Positions 45,612 through 56,364 of a stretch of 64,000 nucleotides of DNA are shown piece after piece. Origin of the DNA: Miscanthus floridulus (lineage: Eukaryota; Streptophyta; Magnoliopsida; Poales; Poaceae); contig NC_089585.1 of NCBI RefSeq assembly GCF_019320115.1, forward strand, positions 141,531,426 to 141,595,425. Direction: 5' to 3'. The notes under the pieces were generated by a model, which had not been told where the DNA came from, did not search any database, and saw only the letters and a list, made by a program, of their open reading frames with translations. The stretch's first letter is position 1. Each line of letters opens with the position of its first letter. Both the position numbers and the translations under genes were made by a program.

Positions 45612-46581
45612 TGAAAGCTCTAGTTTGGTTTTGGTGAATTGATGAAACCCTAAGTGCTAACATAGTTTATCAAGTGATCATGATGGCTAGTTGAAGCTCA
45701 TATATTTGGCCATTTGCATTGACATAGCAACCTTATGAGCTTAGCCAAAGCCCTCCCACTCATCTCCATCATTGATTCATCATCTTTGTGAGATTGGGAG
45801 TGAATCCAAGTGCATTGCTTGAGTGATTGCATCTAGAGGCACTTGGTGTTCGTGTTTCACTATGGATTTTGCTTGTTACTCTTAGTGGTTGTCACCACCT
45901 AGATGGCTTGGAGCAGCAAGGATCATCAAGCGAAGGGTGGTGATTGTCTCTGGCTCCGATTGTGGTGATTGTGAGGGATTCTTGACTTTTCCCCGGTGGA
46001 GAGTCAAAAGGTACTCTAGTGGATTGCTCGTGGCTTGTGTGATCCTCTTCTTATGTTGGTTGTGTGGCACCCTATTGAGGGTTTGGCGTGTGAAGCCAAT
46101 TAGCGTGTGAACCTCCAAGTGAGTGAATCGCCACAACGAGGACTAGCGTGTCGGCAAGCAAGTGAACCTCGGTAAAAATCATCGTGTTCATCATTAATTC
46201 TGAGGCGATTAGTCTTCATTGTTATTCATCCTTGTGATTGATTGGTTCCTTCATCTACACGGTGATATAACCTTCTTGATCACTCTCATTACATTACCAC
46301 AAACTAGTTGTCAAGCTTTTTAGTATAGCTAGTTGTGAGAGCTTGCTTGCTTGGTTGGTGTGGCTCTTTAGTTAGCTTTTGAGAGCACACTAACATAGAG
46401 TAGTGTCATAGCTATTGTGTGAATAGATACTATCTAAACTAAAATTGTGGTAGGTGGCTTGCATTTTGAGTAGGCTAGCGCAACACTTGCTTCACCTCAT
46501 AATTGTCTAACTATTTTGTTAAGTGTTGTTGTATAAATTTTATTAGGCTATTCACCCCCCTCTAGCCATTAGGACCTTTCA
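45612..46581 (+). repeat. 3' LTR, 970 bp, internally deleted
   Basis: Matches the 5' LTR from both ends but lacks 892 bp (equivalent of about 37545-38436). The deletion removes the GACCGGACGCTG block and promoter-like region. Confidence 0.9.
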
Positions 46582-46586
46582 GCAGC

Positions 46587-46985
46587 TCCTATTTGTAGCA
46601 CAACTATTGGTATTTATTAACTTGTCGCTTGTTTTAATAGCCACCGATTATAAACCTATATCTCCTAACATTACTTTACTAGGTTGTCATCCCTAGTAAT
46701 GTTGCTAGAGATATTTATTGGTACTACCTAGCATTACTACTAGAATAATACTAAATAGTTCTTTATTAATTTATGTGACTAGGAGGAATATATAGATATG
46801 AATGAAAAGGAATCTACAAGCGCACAGATAATACACCATTGTAGCACTTCACCTGAGAGTATTCTAGGTATCATTATTTATATTTTTACCAAGCAAGTCG
46901 GTAATCCTCGAGCCATAGCGCGGGGTTTGTTTCCCCGGAGTATTTTGGGATGTTGGTCGGTGGTTCATACCGTAGTGGAAAGGCG
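46587..46985. repeat. Gypsy LTR fragment
   Basis: 46815-46900 (CTACAAGCGCACAGATAATA, TTGTAGCACTTCACCTGA) resembles the start of the LTR at 18141. The sequence before it, from 46587, continues what was interrupted by the Copia insertion. Boundaries are unclear. Confidence 0.5.
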
Positions 46986-48345
46986 GCATTGAGGATATGT
47001 CAGCCAAAGGCCTAAGGTCTTGCTGGGTCTGGGCTTGGGCTTAGGTCCTCGCCACTGTCGTAGCATCCGCCGTGATGAGGGTGGTAACCACGGCAGGATT
47101 CCTCTCTCTCGTCGCTTCGTCCATGCCCACGGGCATCAAGGGTGTTACGTGCATGACGGTAGAGGCTGAGACACTCATGCACTGGGGCTGCGGTGCACCC
47201 CCCACTGACACATGGTGCCTGGTGGACAGACACATCCCTAACATGTCGTCCCGAGGGCGCGTGCTGACTGGCGTCGAGCTCGCATCACCGAGACAGCAAG
47301 CTCTCCTCATGCTGCACCGCCATGCGCTCGAGCAGCGTGCAGATCTCGTGATGGGCCTAATGATCCTAGGGTGTCATAGGCTTTGGGAGCCCTCAGAGCA
47401 AGGCCACCGTGGCAGCGATGTTCTTGCTTGCCTAGGCAAAGTGTGGGAGGGCTCCATCATCTTTGATGATCCTCGAGTTCAAATCATGGGCCATGGCACG
47501 CGCACGCCCACTGTCTCCACAGCGCTTGATCTCATGCTCGAGCTCTATGTGCTCCTACTCGAGTTGGAGTCATGCATCCTCGAGCTCCTAGTGCCACGCC
47601 CTTAGCTGTTCCACCTGCATCTTCCTCGACCTCATCGTCGAGGTTGTTTGGTGGGGTAGCCCCTCCCTCGTGGATGCTTTCAACACATCCCTTAAGGGTA
47701 CCTACCATTAAACATTCTCCTAAGGGGTGATGGCTCCCCCTGTTGGAGTCAGAGTCAGAAAGCGACTCTGAATCTCTCATGAGAAGGTTATGGAAAGATT
47801 CTACGACGTATTCGGTCATCCCCACGAACTCATTGTTCATAGGGGATGGGTGCATGCACTATGCCACAAGGTGGCCAATGGTCCACACAGCATTGCATAG
47901 ACCAAATGGGAACATTGTTGGGGCACTCCGGATGAGGTATTTTAGGGAAAGTGGTTCCCATTCGGCAAGCTACATAATGACATTGGTGAACGAGAAGGTG
48001 AGCTAGCATAGGTCCTCTTGGGATGGCCAGGTCCTAGGAAGGCATCGAGCTGGTGCTCTAGCCTCCTGTAATCGAAGCTAATGAGCCGGTCACTCCCAGG
48101 GACATGGGCCTCTAGCGTGTGCAGCTACAGCTCCTCAAGCGCCTCAACGATCGCATCGAGGCCGACAGAGTGGAGAGGCTAGATAGCGGCGGGAGCCTGC
48201 GCCAAGTCTCCCTCCATCATGGTGATGAAGTCTAGGTTTCCAAAGCACACGTGTGCACCTAGGACCTAGCTAACGTCGTGACTAGCCATCTGATTCTTGA
48301 TGTGGACATCGAGACGGGCAAAAAGCCCCTACCTGGCATGCCAAC
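46986..48345 (-). pseudogene. Degenerate Gypsy internal region
   Basis: Lies directly inside a Gypsy 5' LTR. TTGGCATGCCAGGTAGGGGC on the minus strand at 48325-48344 is a primer-site-like sequence known next to grass Gypsy LTRs. The minus strand shows gag-like open pieces with many stops (for example 47532-47855, YVVESFHNLLMRDSES). The plus-strand frame at 47072-47605 has no recognisable content. Confidence 0.5.
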
Positions 48346-49375
48346 TGTCGGTGTTTCGAACCACCAGCTAGTAAATTTGTATCTACACATCTAGCCCGGA
48401 TGGTGTGCTCAGAGAACATAAGGATTTATACTAGTTTAGGTGGAATGTCCATACGTCTAGTCTGCTGCTACTCGTGTTATCGGCACTAGTTTGTAGTAGG
48501 GGTTACAAACAGGTGAGAGAGGGCGAAGGTCCCAAATCTCTAACAAAAAGATCAAATGGAGTTGAGTTTTGTTGAGCTCATTTAGCCATGTGCTCGTGCC
48601 CTCATGGGGCATCCTGCTTCACCTTTTATAGGTGAAGGGAAGGCATAGGTTACAGAGAGAGAAAAAGAGAGGAAAGGGGAAAAGCGAGGGAGAAGAAGGC
48701 CTCCAGGGCCACCGCGCCCTTCTTCTCCTTCATACGGGTCCTACTGACACTATAGATGGTGATGGGGATGGCTCCACATCGGGCTCCTATTCACCACTGG
48801 TGCCATGCCTCGACATCATCAGCTAGTCATGGTGTCCCATCCTATCCTAGCGGATGGCGTGGTGAACCGACGTGCCTATCAGTGGCCATATGGGGATTAG
48901 GCAGCATAATGACCATGCCCCCATCACTGTTGGTGATGTGAACCCCCAGGTGTGGCCTAACGTGGCCATGGGTCAAGTCGAGACATGCTCGCTTCCCTCC
49001 CGGTGTCAGAAGTTTGACCCTAGGGTCATACCCTTAGACCCATAGTGGTTGGAGGCGATATGGATCCCCGTCGGGCGAGACAAAGCCTACGCCCTTGAGG
49101 TCAGGTGGGACAAAGCTTGTGCCCTCAGGGTTGGGTGAGACGGCTCCCGTACCCTTAGGGTCAGGCGACATGGGGCCCATGCCTAAGGGGTTAGGCAAGA
49201 CTGAGCCCATGTCCTCAGGGTTGAATGAAATGGCTCCCATACCCTCAGGGTTGGGCGACACAAGCCCCATGCCCGAGGGGTCTAGCAAGGCAGAAACCAT
49301 CCCTTTAGGGTCGGTCGAGACTAAAATACATCCTCAATTATCTAGGCGAGCTTGTCATCCGTGGTCCTCAGATCC
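48346..49375 (-). repeat. Gypsy LTR of the window-start family
   Basis: Starts TGTCGGTGTTTCGAACC beside the primer-site-like sequence. A TATA-like CTTTTATAGG lies at 48624. 48830-49080 matches 85-345 plus 479-490, and a decayed array of GTCGGGCGAGAC-like units follows (49065-49330). It is cut at 49375 by the SIRE-like element A. The remaining part of the LTR was not found further right. Confidence 0.7.
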
Positions 49376-50755
49376 TGAAGGGGACCGAGACGCCTAAGAG
49401 AGGGGTGAATTAGGCAACTTAAAATTCTAACTCTAAACTGTGGACTCTTTTTCTAACCTTAGCAAAACCTATGCAAAAGATAAACTATCTAAATGTGCAA
49501 CTATGGTTTTACTATTGTGTTGCTATGTCTACCGCAAAAGGAGTAATACAATCAATGTAAATGCAGAAGCTAAAGAGCAAGGCAGAGATATGCAAACTCC
49601 TATCGATGACTCCGGTATTTTTACCGAGGTATCGAGAAGCACGCAAGCTTCTCCCTAGTCCTTGTTGGAGCCCCTCGCAAGGAATCCCTCATAAGGGCCA
49701 AGCTCCTAGTCGGGTACCTCCGTGGATAGCCTCAGGCCTTCCCCACGCATAAGTGGGTCTCCGACGTGCCTTTCGGCAAGCCTCTCCCGGATGCCCCCAC
49801 CATCTTTACTATCAAGCTTCCAGCCGAAATGCCACGGGCCTTGTTCCCTCTGGTACACGGTGGTGGACACACCACAAACACGGTTGGTGTGATCTCACAA
49901 GACTACAAGCCCCTCCGATGTACAACAATGGTGCGCGCAAGCACCGAGTGATAAGAGGTATGCAAACCTCACTAAACACTAGGCCTAAAACTAGAGCAAG
50001 CGCATAAGCGCTGGTCTAATCAACCTAAGCACTTCGCAAAGCACCTACGCTAATCACCTAATGAAACACTAGTCACTAAAATGGTGTATCAACACCCTAG
50101 ATTTGTTTCCTCAGCTCCACTCAACTTATTTGGCCGATTGGGGGTTGTATTTATAAGCCCCACAGAGAAAGTAGCCGTTGGGGACGAAATCCCACTTTTC
50201 TGCTACTGACCAGACGTTGATCACATCCTAACCAGACGCGTCCGGTCATCCCGACTATTAGAGCCATGAACCACTGATCAGACGCTGCTAGTATCCGGTC
50301 ACATGCTATCAGATGCATCTGGTCGCATTTTTGCCGCTCTAGAACCTCTCTATACTCGACCGAACTCTATTGTCCTACGTCCGGTCAATCTACCGCCAGT
50401 GTCTGGTCCAGTGTCCGGTCATGCCTGTTGCCGAGCCTCTTGATCGAAGCATTCGGTCACTTTCCTCCAGCGTTCAGTCACCTCTGTGAGCTTGTTTCTT
50501 CACGATCTTGCGTATAGCTTGGTTCCTATATTCATGCTTAGACTTTGCTTGATATCTTGGGTCTTCTCTTGTGCTCCTAGGGTCTTGCTTATGGTGTTGA
50601 TCATCGAATCATCACGTTGCCTTCGTCCAAGTCACGTCTTGCATCCTATTGAACTACAAAACAATCACTTGCAAATTCATTAGTCCAATTTGGTTGTGTT
50701 GGTCATCAAACACCAAAATCCAAAGTAAATGGGCTTAGGGTCCATTTTCCTTACA
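49376..50755 (-). repeat. 3' LTR of element A, 1380 bp
   Basis: Plus-strand TGAAGGGGACCGAGACGCC to CCATTTTCCTTACA. 50205-50470 carries CCGGACG/CGTCCGGTC words as in the other SIRE-like LTRs. Confidence 0.9.
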
Positions 50756-52131
50756 ATCTCCCCCTTCTTGGTGATTAATGACAACATGACCAAAGCAAGC
50801 AAATAATAAAAATTTTGAATTAAAAACTATCTACTTGCTAGGATGCAATGCAAGGGGCAAGGTTATATGATGCTAAAAGATACTACTTGTAAGACTAGAA
50901 GATACCACTTGAACACTTATCTTGCCCTTACAAAAATCCCCATGTGGTATTATGGATTTAAGCCACAAATTCTCCCCATTACATAGGCTAATCCATAATC
51001 TACTATCCTCCCTTTCTCTGACCATTACCACTTGTAGACACCACTTGTAGACCATTACCACTTGTAAATTATTATGATCTAGCTTTTGGTCCTATAAATT
51101 AGTGCTTGCTTTTGGTCCTTCAAATTCTTCCCCTTTGGAATCAAACACCGAAAAGGAAGACATTAGTAGCACAAGGGAGGGTCAAACTTTGTGATCCTTT
51201 ATGTGGAGGGTGAATAGGTCACAAAATTTGACTCCCACATTATATAGATTAAGCTCCCCCTAAATATATGCATACTTATGGTAGAAAGCAAGGCATATGC
51301 ATATTTGGCAAACTATTGCTCAAGGGAATTTAATCTATATAATGTATGGAGAAAGCATATAATTATCAAAGTGAAATTAACATGATGATATTGGTTTAAA
51401 AATACCACATGTGGAAACCAATTTGATTTCTACCACTTGCAATAGGTGGTGGATATTTGAAGTATGATGCTTAACTCCGGGGACTCCATTTTCCTTGCAA
51501 TGAGACTACTACACACATGATAAGTTTGAAAATGTGTTAGTCTCAAAGCATCCAACTTGTAGAGTAACCTCCCCCTAAATTTGTGCGCACAAGTGTGGGA
51601 TACTTGTAGAAGTGATGCACATTGATTTTAGAATCAATAATACCACTTGAAAGATGACATCTCATTAATGTGAGAATCATTTTCGAAGATGATATTCAGG
51701 AGAGATTATCTACAATTTGGATTTAGGCACATATTAGATGAACAATCAAAAGACAAGCTATGTACCGTGCTCCTAAATAATTTTAAACTATGTATGTTTG
51801 CTCCAAGGGTTGAGAATGAAACCGAGCAAGTCTACCATAAGATATACCTAGTGTATGCATGACAAAAGATATAAGTATGCAAATGCAAACATAGACATGA
51901 AAAGTAACTAGATGCTTAAAGGTACCAATTTGTAAGGAATACCACTTGTAGGAAATGCAAATTGATACTACTTGAAGGAAATTGAATCTAGTTACCTAAC
52001 ATGGGAAGGGGAATTTGGGTTCATAGTATTCACTAACCCATTTGGCAATGATTTTGTCCATCATGATGCACCCCATGAAATACACCCATACTTTGCCAAG
52101 TCTCTAAATTCCCCAAAGTCCATTGAACTTC
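50756..52131 (-). other. Noncoding spacer of element A
   Basis: About 1.4 kb rich in TACCACTTG words (for example 50933, 51047, 51058, 51649, 51945) and with two AGCTCCCCCTAAAT-type purine tracts on the minus strand. It resembles the post-pol spacer of SIRE-like elements. Confidence 0.65.
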
Positions 52132-54340
52132 TCACTTCCCTTTCAGGATCCAAACCTTCTTAGTGCTCTTCATGTTGGAAATGATCTCCTTTGGTACCCA
52201 AAAGCGTTTGACCCTATTGTTGGCTTGCTTGTTCACCTTGATGGCCACCACCTTATTATTTTTCTTCTTCTTCAAGAGATAAGGTGTGGAGGCCTTCTTG
52301 TCCACCTTGTTGGTGTAGATGTTGGAGAGCTTGCTTGTTTGCTTTTTCTCTTTCTTCTTTGCTCCTCTCCCATTCTTTACCTTGCACTCATAGGACTTGT
52401 GGCCTTTCTTGTGGCATACATAGCAAACCACGGTTTGTCCTTCATTAATCTTCTTCACTCCCTTGACGGTGTTATCTTGATGAAGTTGGGCTTGCTTCAT
52501 CTTGCCTTTTACTTGAGTCAAGTCCTTGGTGAGGCAAGCTACTTCTTGCTTGAGTTGCTCATTCTCCTTTGCAACTTCTTGTGTGCATGTATCTACAACA
52601 ACTTTCTTAATACAAACTTGGTTGCACAAGGGTGAGTCTAAACATAAATCAATGCAAGAAGTGGAGGCATCCTTTTTAGACATGTTAAAGATAGAATTTT
52701 TCTTTTTAGATGCCTTAGTGGGGGTTGTACTAATGGCTTCAAGATTAGCAACTTTATTAGTTAGCTCATCATAATGTTTGCACATAGTTTCTATTTTAGC
52801 AAGCAAACTTTTATAAGCATCTTGTGAGCTAGCTAACTTTTCTTTTAATTTTTCATTTTTCTTTACAAGTTGCTCATCATTGATTGTGCATGCATTTGTT
52901 GTTGCACTAGCCTTAAGTTGCTCAAATTTAGTAGATAGTTCAACATTTAGATTAGCAAAGTTCTCATATTGTTCAAGCAAAGTTTTGTATGCTTCTTGTG
53001 AACTATTTAGCTTTTCTTTTAATTTTTTGAACTTCTTTTGTTGACTAGTGCAAACTTTAGCATAATTAAGATTTTGTTGCAAAATTTCATCATAAGAAGA
53101 CATTTCATCATCACTATCACTCTCACTAGAGGATGAGCTTTCATTACCTCGTGCCATAAGGCACACACGAGAAGAGCTTGATGATGAGTGTTTACGGCCT
53201 CACCTCTTGTGATGGTGTTCTTCTTCACTTGAAGAATCATCCCATGACCTTATTGATGTGAGGGCTTGGTTCTTGCATGCCTTCTTCTTTGTCTTGGGTG
53301 TGGGCTTGTTTGGACAAACTTCCACAAAGTGCCCCAACTCGCCGCATCCATAGCATCCTCTCTTTCTTTGCTCATTTCTTTGATTGGTAAAAATGAGATC
53401 TTGGATTTGGATAGGCACATCCTTGACATTTAGCCTTTGGATCATCTTCTCCACCTTGTTGATTAGTTTGATTGATTCTTCATCAAGGTCGGAGGTGGAG
53501 GAGGAAGATTGATCATCTTCACTTGAATCTTCATCATTATCGTCGTCGTCCTCATCTTCTTCTTCATCTTCACTTGAGAAGCTTGAGCTTGAGCTTGTCT
53601 CAACTTGCTTGCCCTTCATCTCCTTTTTCTCGCTACATGCGAGAGCTTTGCCTTTGCTCGATGAAGAGGCTTCCTCTTGACCCATCTTACATGACATTTC
53701 AAATGCCACTATCTTGCCAATGACTATGCCCGAGGTCATGGTGCTCAAGTTCTTCATGTTGTGAAGGATGGTGATGATGCTTGCATATTTCTTTTATGGT
53801 AGCACAGAGATGACCTTCCTCACGATGTCCGCATCATCTAGGTTTGTTAATCCAATTGAATGGAGCTCATTGATAATTAGATTCAAACAAGAATACATAT
53901 CATGAACAAGCTCATCATCATTCATTGTGAAGGAATCATAATCTTGTTTAGCTAGACAATGTTTTTGCTCATAGACATTAGACGTGCCGTCATAGAGCTC
54001 TTGAAATTTTAACCAAATTTCATGCGCCATATTTAAAGTGAACACTTGGTTAAACACATCCATACTAAATGATTCAAACAAGCAATTTTTAGCTCTAGCA
54101 TTGAAATACATTTCTTTTTCATCACTCTTTGTGGGTTTTTTCAAGATCCTTAATGGGTTTCATCCCATCATGAGTGACTCTCCAAACACCCAAATCAACT
54201 GCCTCAAGGTGGCAAGCCATTCTAGCCATATAATAGGGGAAGTTAGTACCGTCAAAGTGCGGAGGCCTAGAGGTATCCATCCCAACCACTCTAAATAGCG
54301 TCGGCTCAACGGCGGTTAAGCCAAAGATCCAAATTGAACC
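52132..54340 (-). pseudogene. SIRE-like gag of element A
   Basis: Starts near 54275 (MDTSRPPHFDGTNFPYYMAR). A frameshift at about 54130 leads into YFNARAKNCLFESFSMDVFN (53794-54144). TAA at 53794 and TGA at 53200 interrupt one common frame. It has a Ser/Asp/Glu-rich linker, a knuckle CYGCGELGHFVEVC, long coiled coils (LNSSQEAYKTLLEQYENFA), a second knuckle CYVCHKKGHKSYEC, and the end FWVPKEIISNMKSTKK. Both knuckles keep the CX2CX4HX4C spacing. About 700 residues in all. With no pol downstream, its only possible role would be to supply Gag, or to ride on a related element's enzymes. Confidence 0.88.
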
Positions 54341-54358
54341 AACCGGCTTTGATACCAA

Positions 54359-54910
54359 TAGAAGGGGACCGAGACACCTAAGAGGGGGGTGAATTAGGCA
54401 ACTTAAAATTGTAACTCTAAACTATGGCCTCTTTTTCTAACCTTAGCAAAACCTATGCAAAAGATAAACTATCTAAATGTGCAACTATGGTTTTGCTATT
54501 GTGTTGCTATGTCTACCGCAAAAGGAGTAATACAATCAATGTAAATGCGGAAGCTAAAGAGTAAGGTAGAGATATGCAAACTCCTATCGATAACTCTGGT
54601 ATTTTTACCGAGGTATCAAGAAGCACGCAAGCTTCCCCCTAGTCCTTGTTGGAGCCCCTCGCAAGGAATCCCTCGTAAGGGCCAAGCTCCTGGTCGGGTA
54701 ACTCCATGGATAGCCTCGAGCCTTCTCTATGCGCAAGTGGGTCTTCGACGTGCCTTCCAGTAAGCCCCTCCCAGATGCTTCCCGCTGTCTTCACTATCAA
54801 GCTTTTGACCGAAACGTCGCGGGCCTTGTTTCCTCCGATACACGGTGGCGGCCACACCACAAACGCGGTTGGTGTGATCTCGCAAGACTATAAGCCCCTC
54901 CGATGTACAA
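54359..54910 (-). repeat. Partial 5' LTR of element A
   Basis: 552 bp matching 49376-49933 closely. It starts TAGAAGGGG (TG changed to TA) beside the primer site and breaks off at GATGTACAAC. Confidence 0.85.
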
Positions 54911-54911
54911 C

Positions 54912-56364
54912 TAAAAGGATCAAGATGCCCAAGAGGGGGGGTGAATTGGGCTAATTCTAATTTTTTTTGCAATAATTAAGTCCTATGGTTAGCCCAATTA
55001 ACCCCTTGTGCCTAGAAAGTATTTCTATTGATCTACCGCACAAAAGTTTAGCAACATATGTTCCAATCCTACTCTGGCATGGTAATTCTATCAATGTAAA
55101 TGACAAGAATTGAATTGCTTAAAGTAAAAGCTCAAAGTAAAGAGAGAAGGAGGAACACGGTGATGTTTTGCTGAGGTATCAGAGAGTCACCACTCCCCAC
55201 TAGTCCTTGTTGGAGCACGCACATAAGGGTGTAGCTCCCCCTTAATCCATGCAAGGATCAAGTGCTCTCTACGGGTTGATTCTTTGACACTTCATCATGG
55301 TGAATCACCCACAATCGCTCACAACTTGAGTTGGGTCATCCACAAGCTCCACCGGATGATCACTAAGCTTCCAATCACCACCAAGCCATCTAGGTAATGG
55401 CGATCACCAAGAGTAACAAGCACAAACTCTTACTTGACCATGACAAGCCTAATGAGAAGGGTGGATACATACTTTGCTACTCCTGCTTTCACTAACGAGG
55501 GCTCTCTTTGGGATTCTCAAATCTCAATCACCTCATTAGGACCTTGCTCTTCTTGGCACTCTCAAAAGTGTTTCTCAGCTGTTTGAATGAGCAAAAGTAC
55601 CCCATACATGAATGGAGGAAGTATTTATAACCATGTCTGAAAAATGAACCATTATGTGTCTCTGTGGGGTGACCGACGCTCTGGTCATGTTGACCGGACG
55701 CTCCGATCAGTTCTCCCTAAACTCTAGTGTTTAAGATGTGACCGGATGCATCCGGTTGTAATTTTCCCTCTCTGGAACCTTACTGGAGTCGACCAGACGC
55801 TGGGACTCAGCGTCTGGTCATTTCACCTCTCAGCATTTGGTCACACCAGATGATTTCACCTTGATCAAATGAACTGACCGGACTCTACGCCAGTGTTCGG
55901 TCACCCCAGAGCCAGCGTCCAGTTAGTATTTGACCCTCTATTCACTTCCAACTCTCGATCATATGTGAATGAAGTTTGCTCCAATAGATCTAAGAGCTTC
56001 TTAGGAGCTACCTAGTGCTAGATTTAGCAAGTGTGCACCACACCTAACTCACTAGACTCACCTAGGTCAAGCTACCTGTCCATACCTCCCTTAATAGTAT
56101 GGCTAAAGGAAAAACAAAGTCCTAAACTACTCTAAGTGTCTCTTTCACTCTAATCAACACTTAGAACTAGTCTATCCTTAATCTTATCGTTCATCCTTTG
56201 AAAACCAAAATGATTTCCATTATAGGGGCATGACCATAATGATAGCCCAATCCATCTCCATTACCATGACCTAACTTAATTACCTCTGGAAAACACATCT
56301 TAGTCATAGTAATCACGTATTGTCATTAATCACCGAACCCCAACTAGGGGCCTAGATGCTTTCA
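54912..56364 (-). repeat. SIRE-like LTR of element B, 1453 bp
   Basis: Plus-strand TAAAAGGATCAAGATGCCC to CTAGATGCTTTCA, followed inward by ATCTCCCCCTTTTTGG (purine tract on the minus strand), so it is the 3' LTR of a minus-strand element. 55660-55930 has CCGGACGCT/CAGCGTCCGG words. It abuts the broken LTR of element A. Confidence 0.85.

Larger units (their letters stand above)
37469..46581 (+). mobile_element. SIRE/Maximus-like Copia element, 9.1 kb, TSD GCAGC
   Basis: The 5' LTR 37469-39330 and 3' LTR 45612-46581 both run TGAAAGCTCTAG...GGACCTTTCA and are flanked by GCAGC (37464-37468 and 46582-46586). The primer site TTGATATCAGAGC follows the 5' LTR and a purine tract AAAAGGGGGAGA precedes the 3' LTR. 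Inside are gag, then a Copia-order pol, then 1.2 kb of noncoding purine-rich spacer. By eye the shared LTR parts differ at about 5-6%, mainly transitions, so it is much older than the Copia at 6071-11070. Confidence 0.93.
49376..54910 (-). mobile_element. SIRE-like element with gag but no pol (element A)
   Basis: 3' LTR 49376-50755, purine tract (AAGGGGGAGAT on the minus strand, 50756-50767), spacer, gag 52132-54340, primer site TTGGTATCAAAGC (minus strand, 54346-54358) and the inner part of the 5' LTR 54359-54910. Between gag and the spacer nothing of protease, integrase, RT or RNase H is present. The 5' LTR is cut short at 54910 by another LTR. The left flank is GATCC, but the partner duplication is lost. 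Confidence 0.85.

Noticed and set aside
47072..47605. 177-residue frame on the plus strand
   Set aside because: Overlaps a degenerate minus-strand Gypsy region; no domain, no start context, no splice pattern.
49095..49397. 100-residue repeat protein (GLGETEPMSSGL-like)
   Set aside because: Simply the translation of the tandem repeats in the Gypsy LTR.
52123..52635. 170-residue Leu-rich, membrane-like frame on the plus strand
   Set aside because: Antisense of the Lys-rich coiled-coil gag at 52132-53166; the hydrophobic look is the mirror of Lys/Glu codons.
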